Positions 1-8,376 of a stretch of DNA of 64,000 nt are shown piece by piece. The position numbers and the translations under genes are program-made. Numbering within the stretch: position 1 is the first letter of the stretch; each line of letters opens with the position of its first letter. The notes beneath the pieces are model-generated. The model was not told the DNA's origin. It made no database searches and saw only the letters and a program-made list of their open reading frames with translations. The stretch is from Mesorhizobium sp. J428 (GTDB lineage Bacteria > Pseudomonadota > Alphaproteobacteria > Rhizobiales > Rhizobiaceae), in assembly GCF_024699925.1 (NCBI RefSeq), contig NZ_JAJOMX010000001.1, positions 3,572,001-3,636,000 of the forward strand, given 5' to 3'.

Positions 1-158
1 ATAGCTCAGTTCGATGGATCCGTGTCTGCACGGCTGGCGAAATCGCTCAACGCTGTGTGTGTCCGCACCTCGCGCTTTCCGAACGAATGGAAGGAGACGC
101 GAAGCTCGGCGAAACGATCATCATCGCGCAAGATGGCACGGTATCTAAGGCATAATTC
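1..158. other. Upstream flank of glcF, no gene recognised
   Basis: Frame 3 is open from the window edge to a TAA at about 155-157, but the peptide it would give does not resemble the end of GlcE (the usual upstream neighbour) or any family I know. The other frames give only shadows. If a gene ends here, its body lies outside the window. Confidence 0.4.
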
Positions 159-1478
159 ATGCAAACCACCTTTTCCCTCGCGCAGCTCGCCGATCCGCAT
201 GTGGCGGAGGCCGAAAAGATCCTGCGTAAATGCGTCCATTGCGGGTTCTGCACGGCGACGTGCCCGACCTATGTGACGCTGGGCAACGAGCTCGATTCGC
301 CGCGCGGGCGCATCTATCTCATCAAGGACATGCTGGAGAACGGCCGTCCGGCCGACGAGGAGATCGTCACCCATGTCGACCGCTGCCTGTCCTGCCTGTC
401 CTGCATGACGACCTGCCCGTCGGGCGTGCACTACATGCATCTCGTCGACCATGCGCGGGCGCATATCGAGCAGACCTACCACCGCCCCTTCATCGACCGC
501 ACGATCCGCGCCGTGCTGGCGCAGGTGCTGCCGTACCCGGGGCGCTTCCGCGCCGCGCTGAGGCTCGCCGCCTTCGGCCGCCCCTTCGCCGGCCTGTTCG
601 GTCGCGTGAAGGCGCTGAAGCCGCTCGCCGCCATGCTCACGATGGCGCCACGCGCCGTGCCCCCCACCTCCACCGTCTCGAAGCCCGCCACTCACGGCGC
701 GAATGCGCCGAAGCGCGGCCGGGTCGCGCTGCTTACCGGCTGCGCCCAGTCGGTGCTCGATCCGGCGATCAACGAGGCGACCGTGCGCCTGCTCACCCGC
801 CTCGGCGTCGAGGTAGTCGTGCCGGAAGGCGAGGGCTGCTGCGGCGCGCTCGTCCACCACATGGGTCGCGAGGAGGCAGCCCTTGCCGCGGCACGCGGCA
901 ATGTGGACTCCTGGACGCGTGAGATCGAGCGCGGGGGGCTCGATGCGATCGTCATCACCGCGTCCGGCTGCGGCACCACGATCAAGGACTACGGCTTCAT
1001 GCTGCGCCTCGATCCGGCCTATGCCGGCAAGGCCGCGCGCGTGTCGGCGCTCGCGAAGGACGTCACCGAATATCTCGCGGCACTCGACCTGCCTGAGCCG
1101 TCGCTGGCGACCGGCCTGTCCGTTGCCTACCACTCCGCCTGCTCGATGCAGCACGGCCAGAAGATCACCCGCCAGCCGAAGGACCTGTTGAAGCGCGCCG
1201 GCTTCGACGTGCGGGAACCGAAGGAAGGGCATCTGTGCTGCGGCTCGGCCGGCACCTACAACATCCTCCAGCCCGACATCGCGGCGAGGCTGCGCTCCCG
1301 CAAGGTCTCGAACATCGAAGCGACGGGTGCGGCGCTCGTCGCCACCGGCAACATCGGCTGCATGACCCAGATCGGCGGCGGCACGTCGCTGCCCGTCGTC
1401 CACACCGTCGAGCTGCTCGACTGGGCTTGGGGCGGGCCGCGGCCGGAGGGCATTGCCGTTCTGTCAGATCACGGCTGA
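159..1478 (+). CDS. glcF: Glycolate oxidase iron-sulphur subunit GlcF
   Basis: Predicted Fe-S subunit of membrane-associated glycolate oxidase (GlcDEF), which oxidises glycolate to glyoxylate and passes electrons to the respiratory chain. The 439-residue protein begins with two 4Fe-4S ferredoxin motifs, Cys25-28-31-35 and Cys76-79-82-86, each ending in CP. Two cysteine-rich CCG domains follow, marked by GEGCCG near residue 226 and HLCCGSAGT near 355. Length and domain order match the family. GlcD and GlcE would be expected upstream, outside the window. The gene is intact and in the high-GC style of the genome. A related lactate-utilisation Fe-S protein is the main alternative, but the spacing of the two clusters and the C-terminus favour GlcF. 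Confidence 0.93.
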   Translation: MQTTFSLAQLADPHVAEAEKILRKCVHCGFCTATCPTYVTLGNELDSPRGRIYLIKDMLENGRPADEEIVTHVDRCLSCLSCMTTCPSGVHYMHLVDHARAHIEQTYHRPFIDRTIRAVLAQVLPYPGRFRAALRLAAFGRPFAGLFGRVKALKPLAAMLTMAPRAVPPTSTVSKPATHGANAPKRGRVALLTGCAQSVLDPAINEATVRLLTRLGVEVVVPEGEGCCGALVHHMGREEAALAAARGNVDSWTREIERGGLDAIVITASGCGTTIKDYGFMLRLDPAYAGKAARVSALAKDVTEYLAALDLPEPSLATGLSVAYHSACSMQHGQKITRQPKDLLKRAGFDVREPKEGHLCCGSAGTYNILQPDIAARLRSRKVSNIEATGAALVATGNIGCMTQIGGGTSLPVVHTVELLDWAWGGPRPEGIAVLSDHG

Positions 1479-1491
1479 ATTTGGGGATCCG

Positions 1492-1709
1492 ATGTCAGAT
1501 ATTGCGATCTTCTGGACTGGGCTTACTTTCCTCATAGGGGTCATCATCTTCGCAGTTGAGATGCTTGAGCGTAAGTCGAGAATATCGTCTGAGACGAGAG
1601 ACAACATCCAAGCCGGTATAGAAGGCGGGATATCCCCCAAAGGGGGTTGTGGGACGTGTTCTCGTCCGACGGGAGCGATGGCGGCGGAGGTGACGGTGGT
1701 GGCGACTAG
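1492..1709 (+). pseudogene. Small single-pass membrane protein with Gly/Asp tail, frameshifted
   Basis: An ATG 14 bases after glcF opens a frame with one N-terminal hydrophobic segment (FWTGLTFLIGVIIFAVEML) and a charged linker. In this frame the protein ends at a TGA at 1714-1716 with a nondescript tail. The -1 frame instead continues from about 1647 as WDVFSSDGSDGGGGDGGGD and stops at TAG 1707-1709. Such a Gly/Asp-rich tail looks like a deliberate C-terminus, so the true product is probably about 72 residues and one base is missing (or the ribosome shifts) at the C5-A3-G5 run at 1634-1646, which can itself fold as a 5-bp hairpin. Function unknown; the tail suggests a small membrane-anchored protein. 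Confidence 0.5.
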
Positions 1710-1772
1710 GTCGTGATTGTCGTCCGATAGCTAATCCACATAGGCTCGATGGGGCCGGGAAGGATAAACTCG

Positions 1773-2799
1773 GTGACTACCGAGGAATCGAAAGTATCGA
1801 AGGTTCTTGACCTCCTCAAGCAAGGAAGCCCTGACACGTTTCAGCAGCGGTTTCGATCTGCGGAGCGTCTGATGTTCGACGAGCGAGGCGACGATACGGC
1901 TTTCTTGTGTCGTCTCCTTGCGCGCGCGATCGCAAGCGACGAAGAATTCCCGAATGCGGACACCCTGTTGGAACGGGCAGTTTGCCGCGTTAGCGAGAAC
2001 GAGCTGAGACTGCTCGCAGACATGATCCTCAAGTCGGGCAAGCATATTGAAGATCTTTACGGACTGCCCGCCGTCGTAGCCTCCCAAATTCCAGAGGCCT
2101 TTCCGATCGAGGTGTTGCTGCAATTGTATGACTATCGTGGGTGGTTCCAGTCAACGAATCCACTCGCGATACAGAGGGCGTGGCATCTCGTATTCGCTGA
2201 CCCATTAACCTTTGCGGCCGACATTCCGACCCATGGAGAGCATCCGACTTGGCGCTTGCCGGCTACCGGCGAGACATTCTTGGTCGGAGGCAAATCGAGC
2301 GCGCACTGCACTTCATGCGGGCATCCGAGGGGCACATCTGGTCACTCTTAGCCCCGTTCCGGAAGGTCTAGGCCTGTCGCTGAACAAACTCACTCTCGAG
2401 ACGTGCGCAAATTGCTCAGGTCAGATCTTCTTCTCGCACAGTCCAAACGGAACACTGGAACAGGTGGGACCTCCTCCTGACCCTGGCTTAGATTTTTGCG
2501 AAATCTATCCGTTGCCCGTTCGAGCCAGGTTCGCTCCGACGCCGCAGCGATGGACCCGGCAAAGTTGGGCATCGGGGCGTCAGAATCTCTTTCGCTTCGG
2601 TGGTCTTCCTGCATGGGTTCAATGCCCCGAGATTCCAGTTGTGCCCGAGACAAACCGGTCGATGAGGTTCCTTGCACAATTCGACTCGTTCCTGGGCGCC
2701 GAGGGCGGCGAGACCTTCCTTTGGGGCAGCGGCGGTATGCTGTATGTATTTTGGGACGAAGAGACACGCACGAGCTGCACATTTGCGCAGTGGACCTGA
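1773..2799 (+). pseudogene. Hypothetical protein with CxxC pairs, frameshifted
   Basis: Two overlapping frames look like halves of one gene. The first starts best at GTG 1773, with GGAAGGA eight bases upstream, and runs to about 2330 where it reads HCTSCGHPRG. The second frame carries on as HLVTLSPVPEGLG, then ETCANCSG, and ends in a glycine/aromatic stretch (GGMLYVFWDEETRTSC) before TGA at 2797-2799. Deleting one G from the GGGG run at 2329-2332 fuses the frames into a 341-residue protein. Two CxxC pairs suggest metal binding. I do not recognise the family. Base composition is visibly lower in GC than neighbours, so it may be acquired DNA. It converges on the transporter gene next door with no gap. 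Confidence 0.5.
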
Positions 2800-3672
2800 C
2801 TATTCGCTCACCATCCGCCTCCGCCTCCGCCACAGCACGAACGGGATCGTCACCAGATACATGGTGATGCCGTAGACGCCCGACGGCAGCGAGAACGGCG
2901 GCAGGCCCGATGCCTGCTCCGCGATCAATGTGCCGACGGTGATGCCGACCGTCGCATTATGCACTCCGGTTTCGATCGAGATCGCCGTCGCCTCGCCGCG
3001 CTTCAGGCTGAAGATCCGTCCGACCACGAGGCCGAAGCCGAGCAGGATGATGTTGAGCAGCACGAGGCTCGGGCCGAGCAGCAGGAGGTTGTCGACGAAA
3101 AGCCGCCAGTTCGAGGCGAGCGCGCCCACCACCACCACCACGAACAGCGCCAGCGCGATCATCTCCAGCGGCCGCTCGATCGCCAGCGCGAGGCCGGTCG
3201 CGAAGCGCCGCAGCAAAAGCCCCAGCACCGCCGGCAGCGCGGTGATCAGGAACATGGTGAAGCCGAGCGAGGTGATGTTGATCGGCGGCGCGGCCGCGCC
3301 CATGAAGTGCCGGGCGAAGAATGCCGCGAGCAGCGGCATCGTCACCACCGCGATCAGGCTCGTCGTGGCGGTCAGCGACACAGCGAGAGCTACGTCGGCC
3401 TTCGCCAGCTTGGTCATCAGGTTCGACGTCACGCCGCCCGGGCTGAGCGACAGGATCATCATGCCGACCGCCAGCTCCGGCGACAGCTTGAAGGCGAGCG
3501 CCAGCGCATAGGCTACGGCCGGAATGACCACCAGCTGCGAGAACGCACCTAGCGCATAGGCCTTCGGCTGCGTCACGACGCGGACGAAGTCCGCCACCGT
3601 CAACCCCAGGCCGAGCGAGAACATGATCACCGCCAGCGCGAGCGGCAGGAACACCGTGATGAGACTGTCCAA
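2800..3672 (-). CDS. Bile acid:sodium symporter family (BASS) transporter
   Basis: A 290-residue hydrophobic protein with about nine or ten predicted membrane helices, beginning MDSLITVFLPLALAVIMFSLGLGL. The SLSPGGVTSNLMTKLAKADVALAVSLT stretch and the later GVHNATVGITVGTL stretch are characteristic of the SBF/BASS fold, where crossed helices bind sodium and an organic anion. The substrate cannot be told from sequence; in this family it may be a keto acid, bile acid or similar anion. I chose the TTG start at 3672-3670 because GGAGGGG precedes it by a few bases; the upstream in-frame extension to 3783 is low in hydrophobicity and not family-like. It stops next to the preceding plus-strand gene, tail to tail. 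Confidence 0.85.
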   Translation of the reverse strand: MDSLITVFLPLALAVIMFSLGLGLTVADFVRVVTQPKAYALGAFSQLVVIPAVAYALALAFKLSPELAVGMMILSLSPGGVTSNLMTKLAKADVALAVSLTATTSLIAVVTMPLLAAFFARHFMGAAAPPINITSLGFTMFLITALPAVLGLLLRRFATGLALAIERPLEMIALALFVVVVVGALASNWRLFVDNLLLLGPSLVLLNIILLGFGLVVGRIFSLKRGEATAISIETGVHNATVGITVGTLIAEQASGLPPFSLPSGVYGITMYLVTIPFVLWRRRRRMVSE

Positions 3673-3782
3673 CGATCCCCTCCCTGATCGGCCGGAAGCG
3701 TCCGGCACGACAAGGCTTAGGCAAGATCGGGCGATTCCGCAATCGTATGAGCAGCGTCTCGCGGCAGCACCCGTCCAAAGCA

Positions 3783-3814
3783 AAGGGCAGCGCGACGGCG
3801 ATCGCGCTGCCCTT
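3783..3814 (-). terminator. Probable terminator of the L,D-transpeptidase gene
   Basis: A perfect inverted repeat with 12-base arms (AAGGGCAGCGCG / CGCGCTGCCCTT) around an 8-base loop lies about 70 bases downstream of the transpeptidase stop. On the minus strand the stem runs into TTTGCTTT, a weak U tract. It separates this gene from the BASS gene transcribed in the same direction. Confidence 0.6.
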
Positions 3815-3882
3815 GTCGCCGCGGGTTCCCCCGCCGACGCGGCCGCCCCCGTCCCCTGACGCGGCCTATCCCCTCTCCGGGA

Positions 3883-4659
3883 TCACATGACGATGACCTT
3901 GGTCCCCACGTTCACCATTTCGTAGAGCTCGATCACGTCCTCGTTGCGCATGCGGATGCAGCCCGAGGAATTGTTGGTGCCGATCGTCCAGGGCGCATTG
4001 GTGCCGTGGATGCGGTAGAGCGTCGAGCCGAGATAGAGCGCGCGCGCGCCGAGCGGGTTTGCCTCGCCGCCGGCCATGAAGGCGGGCAGGATGCGGCCCT
4101 TCTTCTTCTCGCGCTCGATCATCTCCGCCGGGGGGCGCCAGTCCGGCCAGGTCCGCTTGTTGCTGACGATCTCGGTGCCGCGCCAGTCCATGCCTTCCTT
4201 GCCGACGCCGACGCCGTAGCGCCGGGCCTTGCCGTCGCCGCGCACGTAGTAGAGGAACTTGGACTGCTGATCGATGATGATCGTGCCCGGCTTTTCCTTG
4301 CTCGGATACTCCACCTCCTGCGGCAGATAGACCGGGTCCATCTGGAACTGCTTCTTGGTCGGAGCCGGAACGGCGGCGGTGCGCAGGTTGGGGTCGACCG
4401 CCCGGCGCTGCTCGGCGCGCCTCAGCTCCCGCAGCCGCGGCTGGTTCATCGCGATGCTGCGCCGCTCCACCGGTGCTGCGACGCGCCGCCCGTCCGGCGC
4501 GCGCTTCAGCTGCATCACCCAGGGCGCGGACAGGTCCGGCGAGACGACGAGCGGCGGGCGCTCCGAATAGCGGCTCTGGGCCGCGGCGGGCTGGGCGGCG
4601 AGTGCGGCGGCGGTCGCCGCGCCGGCAAGCAGGAGGATACGCAACATCACACTTTTCAC
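3883..4659 (-). CDS. L,D-transpeptidase (YkuD domain), exported
   Basis: Cell-wall enzyme of the ErfK/YbiS/YkuD family, which forms 3-3 peptidoglycan cross-links or attaches proteins to the wall. Residues 1-27 form a clear Sec signal peptide ending in AAAQ. The catalytic domain occupies the C-terminal half, with the invariant His218 in IHGTNAP and nucleophile Cys234 in SSGCIRM. The 258-residue length and the proline-rich linker before the domain fit the rhizobial type. The only odd point is that the region between signal and catalytic domain (about residues 30-115) is Arg-rich and disordered. It appears to be transcribed alone, with a strong hairpin downstream. Confidence 0.92.
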   Translation of the reverse strand: MKSVMLRILLLAGAATAAALAAQPAAAQSRYSERPPLVVSPDLSAPWVMQLKRAPDGRRVAAPVERRSIAMNQPRLRELRRAEQRRAVDPNLRTAAVPAPTKKQFQMDPVYLPQEVEYPSKEKPGTIIIDQQSKFLYYVRGDGKARRYGVGVGKEGMDWRGTEIVSNKRTWPDWRPPAEMIEREKKKGRILPAFMAGGEANPLGARALYLGSTLYRIHGTNAPWTIGTNNSSGCIRMRNEDVIELYEMVNVGTKVIVM

Positions 4660-4773
4660 TCTCGTTCTGGCGGCACATGATCGGCGGGACGAGCACCGAA
4701 ACTGTCAGGAGCGTGCATCGCGACCGGTAGCAAAAGGTGAATCGGAATTGATAAAAGGCCGTCGATCGCGGAA

Positions 4774-4828
4774 ACCATTTGGTGTGGTTACCGGCCGGTT
4801 CAGGAAAATGGTGAACGGCCGGTAAACC
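4774..4828 (+). promoter_or_regulatory. Two mutually exclusive hairpins upstream of tag
   Basis: ACCATTT (4774-4780) can pair with AAATGGT (4806-4812). GGTTACCGGCC (4786-4796) can pair with GGCCGGTAAACC (4817-4828) with one bulged base. The left arm of the second hairpin lies in the loop of the first, so the two cannot form together as simple stems. This layout resembles an attenuator or a transcription-factor site in the leader of the glycosylase gene. Function is inferred only. Confidence 0.3.
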
Positions 4829-4853
4829 GGTTGTGGCAGGGAAAGGGCGTCGG

Positions 4854-5492
4854 ATGGCGGAATTGGCGGGCGGGCTGATCGAGGGACCGGACGGCGTCGT
4901 GCGCTGCTCCTGGCACGGCAACCTGCCGGACTACCTGCACTATCACGACCACGAATGGGGCCGCCCGGTCGCCGACGATCGCCGCCTGTTCGAGAAGCTG
5001 TGCCTGGAAGGCTTCCAGTCGGGCCTGTCCTGGCTCACCATCCTGCGCAAGCGCGACAATTTCCGCGCCGCCTTCGACAATTTCGACCGTGAGAAGATCG
5101 CACTCTACGGCGAGGCGGATGTCTCGCGCCTTCTCGCCGACAAGGGCATCGTGCGCCATCAGGGCAAGATCCGCTCGGTCATCAACAATGCAAAGCGCGC
5201 CGGCGAGCTGATCGACGAGGCCGGCTCGCTCGCCGCCTTCTTCTGGCGCTTCGAGCCGGGTGAGGCGGAGCGGCCCGAACGCATCGACCTCGAACATCTG
5301 CGCGCCAATCCGACGACGGAGGTGTCGAAGAAGATCTCGAAGGAGCTGAAGAAGCGCGGCTGGAGCTTCGTCGGGCCGACCACGGTCTATGCATTCATGC
5401 AGGCGATGGGCCTGGTCAACGACCATATCGAGGGCTGCGTCTGCCGGCCGGCCATAGAAAGGGAACGCCTTGCCTTCGTTCGCCCCCGTTGA
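4854..5492 (+). CDS. tag: DNA-3-methyladenine glycosylase I (Tag)
   Basis: Base-excision repair enzyme that removes 3-methyladenine from alkylated DNA. The 212-residue protein has the family's zinc-binding pattern: Cys18 in RCSW, His31 in HYHDHEWG, and His191/Cys195 in NDHIEGC near the C-terminus. The substrate pocket motif EGFQSGLSWLTILRKR is present. ATG 4854 gives the usual start just before the RCSW block; ATG 4833 would add seven residues (MAGKGRR). The stop overlaps the DUF1801 gene by 23 bases, so the two are probably co-transcribed. A second, unrelated 3-methyladenine glycosylase (AAG type) is at 59600. Confidence 0.94.
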   Translation: MAELAGGLIEGPDGVVRCSWHGNLPDYLHYHDHEWGRPVADDRRLFEKLCLEGFQSGLSWLTILRKRDNFRAAFDNFDREKIALYGEADVSRLLADKGIVRHQGKIRSVINNAKRAGELIDEAGSLAAFFWRFEPGEAERPERIDLEHLRANPTTEVSKKISKELKKRGWSFVGPTTVYAFMQAMGLVNDHIEGCVCRPAIERERLAFVRPR

Positions 5493-5889
5493 GCCGGGTG
5501 CGGCGGCGTATTTCGCGGCCTTGCCGAAGCAGGCCGGCGACGAACTGCTGCGGTTGCGCGAACTGGTTCGCCGCGTCGCAGAGGAGACTGCGGGCGTCGG
5601 TCCGCTCGCCGAGACGCTGAAATGGGGCGAGCCGTCCTACGCGCCTGCGAAGGCCGGCATCGGCAGTTCGGTGCGGCTTGCCGCGCTGCGCGACGGCCGC
5701 GTGGCGGTGCATTTCATCTGCCACACTGGACTCGTCGGGCGCTTCCACGAGCTCTATCCGAATGTCTTCGACTATCAGGGCAAGCGGTCGATCCTGCTCG
5801 AGCCCGGCAGGCCGCTGGACGAACAGGCGCTGTCTCATTGCGTGGCGATGGCGCTGACCTATCACCGCGACCGGCGCTCTTCCGGCTGA
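5470..5889 (+). CDS. DUF1801 domain protein
   Basis: A 139-residue cytosolic protein of the DUF1801/YdhG-like family. Typical features are the helical N-terminus (LLRLRELVRRVAEE), the LKWGEPSY motif at about residue 50, and a following beta-rich half with VAVHFICHTGLVGRFHELYP. Biochemical function of the family is unknown. The start is TTG 5470, with AAGGGA just upstream inside the end of tag; the 23-base overlap suggests translational coupling. It is followed by a hairpin that may end transcription from both sides. Confidence 0.85.
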   Translation: MPSFAPVEPGAAAYFAALPKQAGDELLRLRELVRRVAEETAGVGPLAETLKWGEPSYAPAKAGIGSSVRLAALRDGRVAVHFICHTGLVGRFHELYPNVFDYQGKRSILLEPGRPLDEQALSHCVAMALTYHRDRRSSG

Positions 5890-5896
5890 AGAAAAA

Positions 5897-5937
5897 CGCC
5901 CCCTCCGCCGATCCTCGGGCGGATCGGGAAGGGGGCG
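5897..5937 (-). terminator. Hairpin between convergent genes
   Basis: Outer arms CGCCCCCT (5897-5904) and AGGGGGCG (5930-5937) enclose an inner GC-rich stem. Read on the minus strand the hairpin runs into TTTTTC, so it best fits a Rho-independent terminator for the minus-strand envelope gene. It may also stop transcription from the DUF1801 gene. Confidence 0.6.
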
Positions 5938-5988
5938 ATTATCCGGCCCGGGGCAAAGAAGGCCGGAATTCCGATGGCGCGCGGGCGC

Positions 5989-6412
5989 CTATTTCTCGTA
6001 GCGGCCCTTGTAGCCGCTGCCGCCGATGTTCCAGACCAGTGCGCTGCCTTCGACATCGAGCACGATGCCGGTGAAGCCGCGGCTGTCGGGCGTGTGCCGG
6101 CCGCTGACGCGGCTGCGGCCTGCGGGGTACCAGCGAGATCTTGCTGCCGTCCTGCGCCCAGCAGCCCTTGCCGTACTGGTCGTTGGCGCCATAGGCGAGC
6201 ATGAATTCGAACGAACCGTCCTTGCGCAGCAGGAGTTCGGAACCGACCTCCATCACGCCGTTGAGATAATAGTGGCCCGCGAGCCGCTCGTGGCCGCCGC
6301 GGCAGCCCACCGTGGCGGCGACGCCGGTCTGCGAATGCACGCAGGCCGCGGCGGTCGCCAGCAGCGCGGAGAGCAGAAGCAGTTTCGCAGCGTGGCGCAT
6401 GATCGCCCTCAC
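5989..6412 (-). pseudogene. Exported small protein, frameshifted
   Basis: The N-terminal frame begins with a hydrophobic signal (LLLLSALLATAAACVHSQ), possibly a lipoprotein signal though the lipobox is weak. It continues through GHYYLNGVMEVGSELLLRKDG to GSKISLV. After the run of four C (plus-strand GGGG 6124-6127) the plausible continuation is in another frame: GRHTPDSRGFTGIVLDVEG and ALVWNIGGSGYKGRYEK, ending at 5989. Removing one base gives a continuous 140-residue protein with alternating beta-strand-like segments. Function unknown. GTG 6412 overlaps the stop of the upstream 77-residue gene (GTGA), so the pair is likely an operon; ATG 6400 is an alternative start. Confidence 0.55.
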
Positions 6413-6642
6413 GCCGGCAACGAAGCGCCCGACAGGGTCAGGCTGGTCAGGACGACGATCACGCAGGCGAAGACCGGATAGAGCGCCAGCATCGAGGTGC
6501 CGAACGCGCTGCCGGTGGCCATCTCCGCCAGCCGCGGGTCGGCGTCCGGCGAGAAGGCGCCCGGCGCAGGCGAGTGCGCTGTGGTGGTCTCGGCAGCGGG
6601 GCGCAGCGTGCGTTCTTCAGGGGTGATGGTCTCGGTGGTCAT
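6409..6642 (-). CDS. Hypothetical 77-residue protein with C-terminal membrane segment
   Basis: A short protein with a Thr/Pro/Ala-rich, probably disordered first half and one hydrophobic segment near the C-terminus (MLALYPVFACVIVVLTSLTL). This tail-anchored layout, plus a 4-base overlap with the exported-protein gene downstream, supports a real gene in a two-gene unit. I know no family for it. It is transcribed divergently from hisS, about 180 bases away. Confidence 0.55.
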   Translation of the reverse strand: MTTETITPEERTLRPAAETTTAHSPAPGAFSPDADPRLAEMATGSAFGTSMLALYPVFACVIVVLTSLTLSGASLPA

Positions 6643-6818
6643 GGTCGTCGTCCGAATGTCTTGCTGTTCTTTTCAGTGAGTCGTGTTTCAGGCCGATGGC
6701 GCGGGGGAGGGGAGATGTAACGCTCCCTCCACCGCCTTGCCCCTCCCGCATCGATCCGCTAGGACACGCCCGCGCGGGAATCCGCGCGTAAAGCCCAAGA
6801 AAACACGCGGAATTCCCG

Positions 6819-8361
6819 ATGGCCGACAAATCGCAGAAGATGCTGGCGCGCACGCCGCGCGGCTTTGCGGATCGCACGCCGGAGGACATCCGCGCGGTCG
6901 AGCAGATGATGGCCAAGATCCGCGCCGTCTACGAGCTCTACGGCTTCGAGCCGGCCGACCAGCCGCTGATCGAATACACCGATGCGCTGGGCAAATTCCT
7001 GCCCGACCAGGACCGGCCGAACGAGGGCGTGTTCTCCTTCCAGGACGACGACGAGCAGTGGCTGTCGCTGCGCTACGACCTGACCGCGCCTATGGCGCGC
7101 TACGTGGCGGAGAATTTCGAGCGGCTGCCGAAGCCGTTCCGTTCGTACCCGGTCGGGCTGGGTGTTCCGCAACGAGAAGCCCGGCCCCGGCAGGTTCCGC
7201 CAGTTCATGCAGTTCGACGCCGACACGGTCGGCACGCCGGGCGTCGCGGCCGACGCCGAGATGGCGATGATGATGGCCGACGTGATGGAGGCGCTGGGAA
7301 TCAAGCGCGGCGACTACGTCATCCGGGTGAACAACCGGAAGGTGCTCGACGGCGTGCTGGAGGCGATCGGGCTCGGCGGCGAGGAGAATGCCGGGCGCAG
7401 GCTGACGGTGCTTAGGGCGATTGATAAGGCCGATAAATTTCCTCCGGAGGAGGTGCGGAAGCTATTGGGTGAAGGCCGCTGGGATGGCGGAAAGGAAGGT
7501 GAAGGCGATTTCACCAAAGGGGCGGGTTTGGATGATAACCAGATCACCCGATTGTCTGGCGCATTTATGTATCTGCTGCCGAACGAGAACCAGGATCAAG
7601 CCGACTATTTTGAGGAGTTCTTCAGGGATTTTCGGTCCACCGTGAGCGGTTCAGAAAGAGGCGAAGAAGGAATCTTTGAGCTTCAGCAGATATCCGAACT
7701 CTGCATTGCAGCGGGATATAATCGAGACCGCATCCGCATCGATCCCTCCGTCGTCCGCGGCCTCGAATATTACACCGGCCCGGTCTTCGAGGCCGAGCTT
7801 CTGGCGGAAATCCCCAACGAGGACGGCCAGATCGTTCGGTTCGGCTCGGTCGGGGGCGGCGGGCGGTATGACGGGCTGGTGTCGCGCTTCCGCGGCGAGC
7901 CGGTGCCAGCGACGGGGTTCTCCATCGGCGTCTCGCGGCTGATGTCGGCGCTGAAGGCGCTGGGCAAGCTCGACACGTCCGACACGATCGGCCCGGTCGT
8001 CGTGCTGGTGATGGACCGCGACACGGAAAGCCTCGGCCGCTACCAGAAGATGGTCTCGGAGCTGCGCCAGGCCGGCATCCGTGCGGAAATGTATCTCGGC
8101 GGGTCGGGCATGAAGCCGCAGATGAAATATGCCGACCGGCGCGGTGCTCCTTGCGTGGTGATCCAGGGCGGCGACGAGCGCGCCGAGGGCGTGGTGCAGA
8201 TCAAGGACATGGTGGTGGGCGCCGAACTCGCGGCGAACATCGCGGGCCACGACGCCTACAAGGAAGCGCGGCCCGGGCAGGTGACGGTGCCGGAGACGGA
8301 GCTGGTCGCCACGGTGCGGGGGATTCTCGAGGCGCAGCGGGCGGAGAAGATGGGTGGCTGA
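6819..8361 (+). CDS. hisS: Histidyl-tRNA synthetase, reading frame interrupted
   Basis: Class II aminoacyl-tRNA synthetase that charges tRNA-His. The N-terminal frame (from ATG 6819) holds the [15 protein letters not shown] start and motif 1, then [13 protein letters not shown]. At about 7155-7157 the frame changes: the file reads GGG where a continuous frame needs GG, and the remainder continues as [24 protein letters not shown] (motif 2) in another frame to 8361. Restoring one base gives 513 residues with [21 protein letters not shown] and GGGGRYDGL intact. Loss of this single-copy essential enzyme is unlikely, so a sequence error is the simplest explanation. The central part (about 7410-7740) has AT-richer codons than the rest. 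It heads the hisS-hisZ-hisG block typical of rhizobia. Confidence 0.9.
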
Positions 8362-8376
8362 GGCTTTGGCCTGGCC

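Noticed and set aside
6..1403. A 465-codon open frame on the minus strand opposite glcF
   Set aside because: It is Arg/Ala/His/Gly-rich with no domain and lies antisense to a well-supported gene; such frames arise from high GC3.
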